Part shown: positions 43,439-52,288 of the stretch, piece after piece | Layout: every line of letters starts with the position of its first letter | How positions within the stretch are numbered: position 1 is the stretch's first letter | Source: Entoloma clypeatum | Lineage: Eukaryota; Basidiomycota; Agaricomycetes; Agaricales; Entolomataceae | Direction of reading: 5' to 3' | NCBI GenBank assembly: GCA_963565915.1 | Contig: OY751488.1 | Coordinates: 1,116,001-1,180,000, forward strand | DNA length: 64,000 bases | Notes under the pieces: generated by a model | The model's input: only the letters and a program-made list of their open reading frames with translations | What the model was told of the DNA's origin: nothing | Database searches by the model: none | Program-made: the position numbers and the translations under genes

Positions 43439-44277
43439 TCATCGGTCTCTATGGTGATGGTTTCATCATCATCGGTATCTCCATCAGACACCTTCCTAAT
43501 CTTTCCAGAGTTCTTCTTCGGCTTGCGGCAGTTGCGCGCGATATGTCCTTCTTGGTCGCAGTTGAAACACTTACGACCATCTTTCTTCTTTGGGGCTTTG
43601 CAGTCTTTGGCAAGGTGACCAAAGCGCTGACAGTTGTAGCAACGGGCTACTCCTGCTTTGTCGATCTCCATGGCTTTGCCTTGACCACCATAAGTGGTGC
43701 CCGATCCGGTGCGTGTGTCGCCACCCCCTCGGATGACTAATGCATGTCCCTCCATCTGTCGTCCCTTGTTTTGGATCTCCTTTGCGTAATCAGTGTACGT
43801 CTTGCCATCACTAGCCACTTGTTCAGAAATTCTGCGGTTGACGTTCTTTTCCAGGATGTATTTCCCAGTTTCTTTGCCAAGGTTTGACAGCTTCAAGAGC
43901 TCTTCGAATTCGTCCAAGAATTCGTCGATGGTGCGTTTCTCCTGTTTCAGGACTTCGAGTCTCGCCTTGGCCGCTGCCGACTTGTTGGCAATAGAGAATT
44001 GTGTAGCGATGTCGTCTGAGAACCCTAACCAGGTGATGTTCTCGCCATCGGTGGCAAGGTCATCTAACTTGTTGCTGGCCCAGTGTTTACCGGACCCTTC
44101 CATCATGCGGGATAACACCGCAAGAATTTTCTGATCGTCGGACAGGCCCTTCTGGAACCTGATGTATAATTTGGTGGCTTTCCACCACTCGTTGAAGGTG
44201 TGTCTGTCTTTGAACATCCCAGGATCTTTGATGATCTTGGATGTATCCATTGTTTGTACTGTCGGTGCTTCTGCCAT
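43411..44277 (-). CDS. Gypsy-A3 gag, open frame
   Basis: An uninterrupted gag starts at MAEAPTV (ATG 44,277) and ends TAA at 43,411, with the capsid region and two CCHC knuckles. An upstream in-frame ATG at 44,613 (MSYSKQQ) would add 112 residues that look protein-like, but the same codon is ACG in A1. The ATG may therefore be a secondary CpG change and the region may be reached by a frameshift from the leader frame. It is the best-preserved gag of the family in the window. Confidence 0.88.
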   Translation of the reverse strand: MAEAPTVQTMDTSKIIKDPGMFKDRHTFNEWWKATKLYIRFQKGLSDDQKILAVLSRMMEGSGKHWASNKLDDLATDGENITWLGFSDDIATQFSIANKSAAAKARLEVLKQEKRTIDEFLDEFEELLKLSNLGKETGKYILEKNVNRRISEQVASDGKTYTDYAKEIQNKGRQMEGHALVIRGGGDTRTGSGTTYGGQGKAMEIDKAGVARCYNCQRFGHLAKDCKAPKKKDGRKCFNCDQEGHIARNCRKPKKNSGKIRKVSDGDTDDDETITIETDEKDFPEGSD

Positions 44278-44279
44278 GT

Positions 44280-45059
44280 CTAGAACCTGCGGAGTAGGAG
44301 AGGTGTCAGGTTGTTGGGATGAAGATGGGGTTCGGGATACAGGTAGGGGTTGAAAATTAGTCCCTGTTCTAGGCGTCTGTTCGGTATCTGACTGTGCGGA
44401 GTCAAAAGTAAATTCGTCAGGGGACTCGTCGGCGGAATCGGTGGCAAAACATTCGGGGTATTTCCTCTGTAGATCTCTAAGGAATCTCTGTTCCTGTGCG
44501 TCTGTTGGTCGCGAGAAGGGGTCAAGTCTCTCGTTTCGTGCCCAACGGTTGTACTCGGTCTGTTGCTCATTGGTGGTGAAGTGGGCGTAGATCTGCTGCT
44601 TCGAGTAAGACATGGTGATGCGGCTCTGGGACGTCTCAATGTGAGCATCCTAATCAATCTTCTGATAACGGTTGTCTGGACACCGATAAACTCTCTGATC
44701 TCTGTGATCCGACCTGTCTGAGGTCCTTCTTGAATGCGAAAGCTTTCGAGTTCGTTCTGTCGGGCGTTGTAGCGCGCGATCTGGTGTTGTCGAGCAAGAT
44801 GGATGCTCTCTGCTATCTCGCCGTGGGGGTGATGCTCGTCGTTGTCTAGTTCTTCGTCAAGCACCTGCTGTAGGATGCGACGGATCTCCGATTCGATGTA
44901 CTGCTGGATGAGTGTAAAATCGATACTGTCTCGAGGACTTAGCTCCTCCTGTTGGGCTTCTGGTGAGGCGAATGGGTTACTGGTGAAGTCTTCAAAGAAG
45001 CGCGACGTCTTGACTCGTCTGGTAGTTGCTCTCTTCGCTCTGGGCGAATCTAACGAGAT
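44280..45059 (-). CDS. Gypsy-A3 leader reading frame (no ATG)
   Basis: The counterpart of the A1 leader frame: open from the PBS to a stop 2 nt before the gag ATG, without an AUG start. The N-terminal half (KTSRFFEDFTSNPFASPE) matches A1 with a few replacements. Its preservation in two copies may be due to recent common origin, so it is only modest evidence for translation. Confidence 0.4.
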   Translation of the reverse strand: MSLDSPRAKRATTRRVKTSRFFEDFTSNPFASPEAQQEELSPRDSIDFTLIQQYIESEIRRILQQVLDEELDNDEHHPHGEIAESIHLARQHQIARYNARQNELESFRIQEGPQTGRITEIREFIGVQTTVIRRLIRMLTLRRPRAASPCLTRSSRSTPTSPPMSNRPSTTVGHETRDLTPSRDQQTHRNRDSLEIYRGNTPNVLPPIPPTSPLTNLLLTPHSQIPNRRLEQGLIFNPYLYPEPHLHPNNLTPLLLRRF

Positions 45060-45068
45060 TTAGCAACT

Positions 45069-45438
45069 TGTTATGCTGAACAAACCGTTCCAAGGTTCGG
45101 GCAGAGTATGCAGGAAAGTGGAAAGGCGAAGAGCAATGTGATTGCTAAATCTAAGGAATGTAGCTATGGTGCATGAGGTTTATATAGTACTGACTATGAG
45201 CGGTAGCGAATGAGTCAGTAACTGCGGAAGGCAGTGCGCATGAGTAAGGCGACTGCGGAAGGCTATGTACTAATGAGTAAGCTGACTGCGGAATGAGTCA
45301 GGCAGCTGCGGAAAGCGAGTCAGCGCGGGAGCGAAGTATACTAAAGGAAATAAAGTATAATACGATATGTGTAAGCGGGGGCCGATGAGTAAAAGTGAAA
45401 AAGTAAGTGTATATGTCCGTAGTCGTTAGTCCGTAACA
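45069..45438 (-). repeat. Gypsy-A3 5' LTR
   Basis: The 370-bp LTR retains the TATA box and the TTGCTAAATCT (plus-strand) primer complement. AGATTTAGCAA lies 2 nt outside the LTR at about 45,056-45,066. It is followed by the GTGGG duplication. Confidence 0.94.
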
Positions 45439-45949
45439 GTGGGATGATGGCGCGCTCCGATATCGGTACTATACCGGTTTAGCGGAACACATCAAGGACG
45501 TTTTGGGGACTTTTCCCAAACCAAAGACTCTCGCCGAGTTGAAAGTAATGGCCCATAACATTGATGCTCGCTACTGGGAACGTCAACACGAGAAATTGCG
45601 CTCCTCCGACAAATCTACTCCGAAGTCCGACAAATCCGACAAATCCGACAAAAAACAGATCCCCGCTTCATCATCCTCCAACAACAACTCCTCATCGTCT
45701 AAACCCAACTCGCAAAAATTGTCATCCACCTCTCCGAAATCCGCCCTCTCCGACAAACTTGGCAAAGATGGGAAATTAACTCCCCAAGAACGCCAACGAC
45801 AATTTGACAATAATTTATGCATGTTTTGCGGCAATGTTGGTCATCGGGCTTCCGACTGCTCGAAGAAATCGTCTTCTAATGCCAAAGCAAAGGCCCGCGC
45901 GGCCCAAGCTGAGGACAAATCAGAGAAGACGACCGAGTCAAAAAAATAG
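45439..45949 (+). pseudogene. Gypsy-B gag, C-terminal half
   Basis: It continues the gag started at 32,515 on the other strand: the joined frame reads ...HMQW / DDGALRYRYYTGLAEHIKD, as expected for this gag domain. A Ser/Lys/Asp-rich stretch with repeats of SDKSDK (from TCCGACAAA units) follows, then one CCHC knuckle (CMFCGNVGHRASDC) and the stop TAG at 45,947-45,949. Seven adenines sit directly before the stop. It is inactive here because the N-terminal half is detached. Confidence 0.9.
45940..45949 (+). promoter_or_regulatory. Gypsy-B gag-pol -1 frameshift site
   Basis: In the gag frame the end reads TCA AAA AAA TAG. A AAA AAA at 45,940-45,946 is a canonical X XXY YYZ heptamer in the correct register, immediately before the gag stop. 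A -1 slip enters a frame that is open through ...KIVSSPQIPARTG into the protease. No downstream pseudoknot could be confirmed by eye. Confidence 0.8.
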
Positions 45950-48900
45950 TAAGCAGTCCTCAGATTCCAGCACGTACTGGGGATTGCGTTGACTCCTTTC
46001 GTGCACCTTTGGAAACCCTCCGACTCAATGCATCCGCTCTCTCAAATCCGAACTCTCTATGTATTGATTTGATATCTCCGACCTTTTCTGATTCTCTTCC
46101 AATAAAGACTCTTATTGATTCTGGTTCTACACATTGCTTCGCAGATACCAGATTTATTTCTTCTTTAAACTTATCTCCGACTTCGATTCCTTCACCTATG
46201 GTTTTGAAACTTTTTGATGGTTCTTCAAATGCTTATATCACGCAATCTATCGATCTTCCTCTCCGATTTCCTTCCGGTGAACTTCTGACCGTTGCATTTT
46301 ACGTGACAACCCTCGATTCGTCTTGTAATTTGGTTCTAGGACACAACTGGCTCACCCGCTACAATCTGTTGATTGACTGGGTATTGGGCAGTATCTTATT
46401 CCATTCTACATTACCCGACACTCCGAGTCCGACTCCGACGTCGACTGCTGAGGCAGCTCCGCCACCTCTGCAGTGTCCGCCCTCTCCGATGGGCACCTCT
46501 GATCCACTCACTCCGAACACCTCCGACCCGCCACAGATTACCATGGTCAATGCAGCCGCATATCTCCATGCTTGTAAAGCTCCTGGGGCATACGCTTTCC
46601 GCATTCACCTCTCTGACATCTCCGCCAATTCCGCGTCTGTCTCCGACGACGCTCCTGACCTCTCTGGCATACCCGAGGAATACCACGATTTTGCTGATGT
46701 ATTCAGTAAGAAAAAAGCCGACACCCTTGCACCCCACTGACCGTATGACCTCAAAATCAATTTGGAGGAAGGTACTTCCCCTCCGATTGGTCCGATGTAC
46801 TCACTCTCGCAATCCGAACTTGGATCCCTCCGAGACTTCATCGACGAGCATCTCAATATCGGTTTCATCAAACCTTCTAGTTCACCTCACGGCGCTCCGA
46901 TCCTCTTCGCCCAAAAGAAAGATGGATCACTCCGACTATGCGTCGACTACCGAAGCCTGAACAAAATCACGAAGAAGGACCGATACCCACTTCCGCTCAT
47001 CTCTGACCTCTTAGCCACTGCCGGAAAAGCATGTGTTTATACCACCATAGACCTCCGACACGCATACCACCTAGTCCGCATCGCTGAAGGTGATGAATGG
47101 AAAACTGCATTCCGCACTCGCTATGGATCGTTTGAATGGTTAGTCATGCCATTCGGATTGTCTAACGCACCTGCAGCCTTTCAACGCTTTATGAACGACA
47201 TCTTCTCCGACCTTCTGGACAACTGCATTACCGTTTACCTCGACGACATCCTGATCTACTCCGACAACCCTGAGGAACACAAAAAACATGTCCGAGAAGT
47301 CCTCCAATGACTCCGACAACATGGTCTTTACACCCGCGCCGACAAGTGCGACTTCTCTGCCGAAACTGTAGAATATCTTGGATTTATCCTTTCTCCCGAC
47401 GGACTCAAAATGTCGGAAGCAAAAGTCAAGATTATTCAGGATTGGCCTGAACCGCGCAGAGTGAAGGATGTCCAGTCCTTTTTAGGTTTTGCAAACTTTT
47501 ACCGATGTTTCATTCCATTCTATTCCAACATCACTATTCCACTCACTCATTTAACCAGGAAACATGCCACTTGGCTGTTCTCCGACGATGCTCGAACCGC
47601 TTTTAATGACCTGAAAAAGGCATTTACCACCGCTCCGATCCTGACACACTGGATCCCCGACTCTCCGATAATTGTCGAAACCGACACATCCGACTATGCC
47701 CTAGCGGCTATTCTGTCGATAGTCACCTCCGACAATGAAGTCCACCCCGTCGCATTCCATTCCCGCACCTTCACGGCCCCCGAAGTAAACTATGACACCC
47801 ACGATAAGGAACTTCTTGCCATCTACGAAGCGTTTAAAATTTGGTGCCATTACCTGGAAGGCTCCGGTACTCCGATTGACATCGTTACCGACCACAAAAA
47901 TCTCGAGTATTTTGCCACCACCAAAGTTCTTTCACGCCGACAAGTCCGATGGTCGGAATACCTTTCTCAGTTCAACCTCGTCATCCGATTCCGCCCCGGC
48001 CGATTGGGAACTAAACCTGACTCTCTAACTAGACGTTGGGATGTTTACCCTAAAGGGGGAAATAGCGACTACGTCGACATCAATCCAACCAACCTCCGAC
48101 CAGTCTTTTTGCAAGAACAGCTCTCCGCTTCAGTTCGCGCGACTCAACTCCTTGAGCCTGTCCTCCGTGCAACCATTATCATGGACACAGAAAAGCTTCA
48201 CCATGACATACTCACAGCACTCCCTTCCGACACTCTTTACGACACTCTTTCTAAAGATCCTAAACCCCGCTGGTCTCTCAACCCCAATGGTTTCCTCCGA
48301 CATGACGATCGGATATACGTTCCCGACTCCGACGACCTCCGACTCCGAGTCCTACAGCACAAGCACGATCATATGCCTGCTGGACACCCAGGTCAGAACA
48401 AGACACTCAGTCTCATTCAGCGTGATTATACCTGGCCCGGAATACGAGATTTTGTTAAACACTATTGCAAGTCATGTACCACTTGCATGTGATCAAAGCC
48501 ACAAAGACACAAGCCTTACGGTCTACTCAAACAGCTTCCGATCCCCGAACGATCTTGGAATTCTATCTCAATGGATTTCATCGAGACCCTTCTGACCTCC
48601 GACAACTTTGATTCAATCCTCGTTATCGTTGACCGATTAACGAAACAAAGTATTTTCATTCCGACAACAATTCACTGCACCTCCGAAGACCTTGCCGTTC
48701 TCTTTGTATTGCATGTCTTCTCTAAACACGGTGTCCCCGAACATGTCACCTCTGACTGCGGCCCCGAATTCATCTCCCGATTCTTCCGATCTCTCAGAAA
48801 GGCTTTAAACATGACCCTCCACTTCACCTCCGGTTACCACCCCGAAGGTGATGGCCAAACCGAACACACTAACCAGACCCTCGAACAGTACTTGCGGATA

Positions 48901-49645
48901 TTCTGCAACTACCAACAGGACAACTGGTCCGCTCTCCTTCCGATTGCAGAGTTCGCGTACAACAACGCACCTAGTGCTACCACTGGCATATCTCCCTTCT
49001 TTGCTAACAAGGGTTACCATCTGAACATTACTGTTCACCCAGAACAAGACCTCGCCTCTTCCTGAGTCTGATCCTTCGTGACCAACTTAGACGAACTTCA
49101 CCAAAAACTGAAAGCCACCATCTCCGACGCTCCGTTACCAGAAGTCCTCCGACAATAATTGGATCGCACCTCCGACATTTTCTGTCGGACAACAGGTTTT
49201 CGTCAAAGCACAGTTCTTCCGCACAACACGCCCATCCAAGAAACTCTCAGAAAAGTACTTGGGACCATACGAGATCATTGCACAACCCGGCACACACTCC
49301 TTTACCCTCCGACTCCCCGACACATTCTGCGGTGTTCACCCCGTCTACCACGTCTCCATGCTTGAACCCGCAACTCCAAACACCATTCCGAATCGGACCC
49401 AACCTCTGCCTCCTCCGATTGACATTGACGGAGAACTTGAGTACGAGATTGCTGAAATAGTCGACTCAAAGATCGACCGACGACATAGCTGCAAGCTACT
49501 ATATTTCGTCCGTTGGTTAGAATATGAAAACACTGATGAAGAATTCTCTTGGCTACCAGCCAATGAATTGGAAAACGCCCCCGAGCTTGTCTCCGACTTT
49601 CACTCCGCTTATCCCGACAAACCGGGCCCGCTCACATCACTCTGA
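45943..49645 (+). pseudogene. Gypsy-B pol with chromodomain, several stops
   Basis: Domains in order: protease (IDSGSTH, Asp codon at 46,117); RT (YLDDILI, Tyr codon at 47,236); RNase H ([17 protein letters not shown]); integrase finger (HKHDHMPAGHPG...CTTCM); core (VDRLTKQ, SDCGPEF, GQTEHTN); and chromodomain (about 49,435-49,600). TGA at 46,738, 47,308, 48,490 and 49,063-49,065 interrupt it at places where Arg is usual in the family, and an indel lies between about 49,155 and 49,200. TCCGA occurs about 22 times in 46,021-47,340 alone, in all reading phases. Confidence 0.92.
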
Positions 49646-49672
49646 AACAAGAAAAAACAAGTACTATTCTAT

Positions 49673-50649
49673 CTACTTAGTACGTTGTTTCTTGTTTGAT
49701 GGACCCTCCTCCTTGTCCGACTCCTCCTCCTCCTCCGCCTTCTCCGACGGCTCCGAAATCGACATGTCGGAATCGTCCGACAGCTCCGGCAACTCCAACC
49801 TCTTCCTATTCACAATGTCCTTCCTAATCCTTCTCGCGATCCTCTTCTCCAGTCCCAACTTGTGCGTCTCCTCCGCTGTATCCATCTCCGACTCCGACCC
49901 TTCCTCCGACTCCTCCGGCAACTTGGGTTGATACTCGGTGTTCACCGAGCCTTCGACTGCTGTTAGCAGTCACCTCACCTGCCTCGTCTCCGCCAGTATC
50001 ATCTTGAGGACACCCAAGACGGTGTCCTCCGACCCACTCTCCAACGGCATCTCTGACACCTTTTTCTTCCCCTTAATCACCTTCACCGTTTCTTCACCTC
50101 CTTCACCTCCGACTTTCCCTCCGACGCTCTGACCTCGCACTTCTTCTTGTCCTTGACACAACCCTTGCAGGACGACTTATTCCTAAAACAAAAGGTTAAA
50201 ACAGAAGAGACGAACCAAAGAAGAACTTACTCATCGTGTTCGCATTCGACGCCCTTCACATTGCACCTATCACAGGTGCCGACCCCGACCCCGACTCCCG
50301 ACCCCTCTCCGACCGTCGCCGTCACCTCCTCTACCTTCCTTTTCTTTGTCACCTTCTTCTTCTTCTTCTCCGCCTGCGGCCCCCCTGACCCCTTGCTCGA
50401 TGCGCCTTGCGCAACGGCCACTTCATCGGCCCTCTTCTGAGCTGCCAGCTCCGACACCCGACGCATCTCCTCCGCTACCCGCATCTCCTCCGCTAACTGC
50501 GCCGCCTCCGCAGCCCTCTCTTCCTCCGCTCTCCGCTCCTCCTCAGCCTTCCTCGCAGCCTCCTCCTCCGCTGCTCGCTTTTTTGCCTCCACCTCCGCGA
50601 GCTTAGCCTGCAGCGCCTCCATCTCCTTTTGAAAATCGGTTGCCGACAT
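49673..50649 (-). pseudogene. Gypsy-B antisense accessory gene: coiled coil plus Zn2Cys6-like cluster
   Basis: Antisense gene between the pol stop and the 3' LTR. Exon 1 (50,231-50,649) starts MSATDFQKEME, has a long Glu/Lys/Ala coiled coil (about residues 5-75), a basic KKKKKVTKKRK patch and CDRCNVKGVEC. A 48-nt intron (50,183-50,230; GTAAGT...TTTTAG) follows, then exon 2 with CKGCVKDKKKC. Splicing gives CX2CX6CX8CX2CX6C, the spacing of fungal Zn2Cys6 DNA-binding clusters, with the intron in the linker. Downstream, an acidic Ser/Glu tail with a basic end (SNKKQRTK) is recognisable, but a frameshift near 50,100 and TGA at 49,970 break it. Function is not established; a DNA-binding regulator of the element is an inference. 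Confidence 0.7.
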
Positions 50650-50814
50650 ATTGAGGTTTTTTCGGAAGAGTTTTAAAATGAAAAGAGAATGGGGGAACAA
50701 GAAGAAAGAACCACTCAGACGGTATTTTCAACCAACACATCACATGATGCAGTTCACGTGCACCGACCACCTAGGTCCTTAGGCCTCATGGGTTCGGCCC
50801 TAAGGGGGAAATAC
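50650..50814 (+). other. Gypsy-B spacer with purine tract; antisense promoter candidate
   Basis: The tract TAAGGGGGAAATAC directly precedes the 3' LTR and fits a plus-strand primer. TTTTAAAA at about 50,671-50,678 lies ~25 nt upstream of the antisense ATG and could be a TATA-like element for that gene; this is weak evidence. Confidence 0.5.
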
Positions 50815-51298
50815 TGTTACATTCCGATCCATTCCGACGATTTCCGACCAATCCCGACACCTCCGACACCTCCGACATTTTGACTAATACTTATTATGCA
50901 TACTTACTGTTATGAATCTCGTTACTACGTACATTACTTACATCCGACCATTTTACTTATGTTAAGAATCTCCGACAGCCACTCGTTATCTGACTCCGAC
51001 GAAGCCACACGTCCTCCGACATAGTATTTAAACTTATGTAGAATCGTGTATTAGCTTCAGTTTGAATATCAACTTAGATTCGACATCATACCTCCCGTCC
51101 TCTTTCCGACTTTTAACTTGAGTCCGACCTCCAACCTCCGATCCTCCGATCCTCCGAAATAAGGACACCAACGTATTAGCGAGGGCGCAACACACAAGTT
51201 GAAGCCAAGTCCTTGCCCCTACGTTGCACGCGCTTCGACCCTCCGACTTTCCGACGCGTCCGACGTAGCTCCGACGTTTTGTCGATCAGTTCTTAACA
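50815..51298 (+). repeat. Gypsy-B 3' LTR, TCCGA-saturated
   Basis: The 484-bp LTR reads TGTTACATTCC...GTTCTTAACA and is followed by the GGGAG duplication (51,299-51,303). It contains about 18 TCCGA motifs, all on the plus strand. TATTTAAA (51,025-51,032) and, 33 nt on, CAGTTTGAATAT (51,058-51,069) form the promoter and candidate self-primer. Confidence 0.95.
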
Positions 51299-51303
51299 GG
51301 GAG

Positions 51304-51994
51304 GTGCATAAGATAGGGGTAACAAACTGTAAATAAAATGAGCTCATACCAAGGGAATGTAAGCCAGATGGTGCGCCGCAAAGTTGGAAGGCTTCGCTCG
51401 TGAGTACTTCGACTGGTTCCCCAGAAATGCATAGATCGGCCACAGAGAAGCCTGCCCAAAGTTTGCCAAGTGAGTCGAATCGGACCACACCATGATAGCA
51501 GCAATCACGCGTTCTAGATCACATCCTGGTTCCTTTGGCTTCTGTTGGAGTTTCTCATGCTCGTCGAGAAACGCATCTGAATTATAGAGATCCGTCACGA
51601 CTCGCTCCGGCTGGCTGTCAGGAGTTGGCTTCCAGAAAAGACAGAATGGTGTCAGGTGGTAAAAATTTGCCCCGGTATCCCGGAACGCAGTTCGGATGAC
51701 TTCAAGAAGATCGCAGTGCCAAACACCTGATATCTCGAACACGGGCGCATCGGCCTCGGATGTATATTTTTGCTTGTCGACAGGTAACGGGATCCTTACA
51801 GATGACTCCTTCCAACCAGTCTCAGCAGAACAAAATGCCGGATTATCAGGAATATCGACGCGTCGCAGTTCTCGAGCGGCGCTAAAATTTCGGAGGTGAT
51901 TGACATCGAAATCCTCATTGAGGATAACATCACGGACCAGGGCATCGAGTTTGGCGACTGACTTCATGTTCGAGCCACCATAGAACCAGTTCAT
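51304..51994 (-). pseudogene. Plavaka transposase gene, middle part
   Basis: The frame begins MNWFYGGSNMKS next to Gypsy-C and encodes a conserved Plavaka segment (NHLRNFSAARELRR, ...DLLEVIRTAF, FLDEHEKLQQKPKEPGC, MVWSDSTHLANFGQASLWPIY, FAAHHLAYIP). After ...YIPL a GT (GTATGA, about 51,355) opens an intron whose acceptor is now at 38,849-38,851, beyond Gypsy-B. Plavaka is a CACTA-like DNA transposon lineage widespread in basidiomycetes. The catalytic core downstream is missing, probably lost in the Copia-2/A2 deletion. The family name is from memory of these motifs. Confidence 0.78.
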
Positions 51995-51999
51995 GAGAT

Positions 52000-52288
52000 T
52001 GTTGAGGCGACGCTAAGTCAAACGACGTCGCGAGCCCAAACTTAGGAACGAAGTGGAAAGATGGTAAGAGAACTGTATTGCCAAGAGACCCAGCGGGAAT
52101 CTCAAGAGAACAAGCTATCGAATACAAGTGAAAGTACCCTACTTATATATGTAAATTCCATGAGGCTGCTTTGTGGCAGCGTCATGCTGCGCGATAATGA
52201 TAAGATGTCCTCATGTACGATATGATGTAGATAAGATAAGATCGAGATAAGATAAGATAAAGTGAAAAGTGAAAATACGATCATAACA
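52000..52288 (-). repeat. Gypsy-C 3' LTR
   Basis: The 289-bp LTR contains GATAAGATAAGAT tandem repeats in U3. It is preceded on the element strand by the purine tract GGAAAAGGGGGTAA. The pol frame runs through the tract into U3. Confidence 0.95.

Larger units (their letters stand above)
38868..45438 (-). mobile_element. Gypsy-A3, full-length, minus strand
   Basis: A chromovirus of the A1 family with 370-bp LTRs (45,069-45,438 is 5', 38,868-39,237 is 3'). It interrupts Gypsy-B gag. GTGGG at 45,439-45,443 is its right target duplication; the matching copy is inverted at 31,804-31,808, next to A2. GATTC at its other end matches no nearby flank. Thus the two ends of this element come from two original insertions. 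It has two stops in pol and one in ORF3; gag is open. Confidence 0.95.

Noticed and set aside
51331..51355. Short intron ending TTTACAG in the Plavaka gene
   Set aside because: It would be only about 24 nt, below the usual fungal minimum, and the downstream frame does not match; the longer intron ending at 38,851 fits better.
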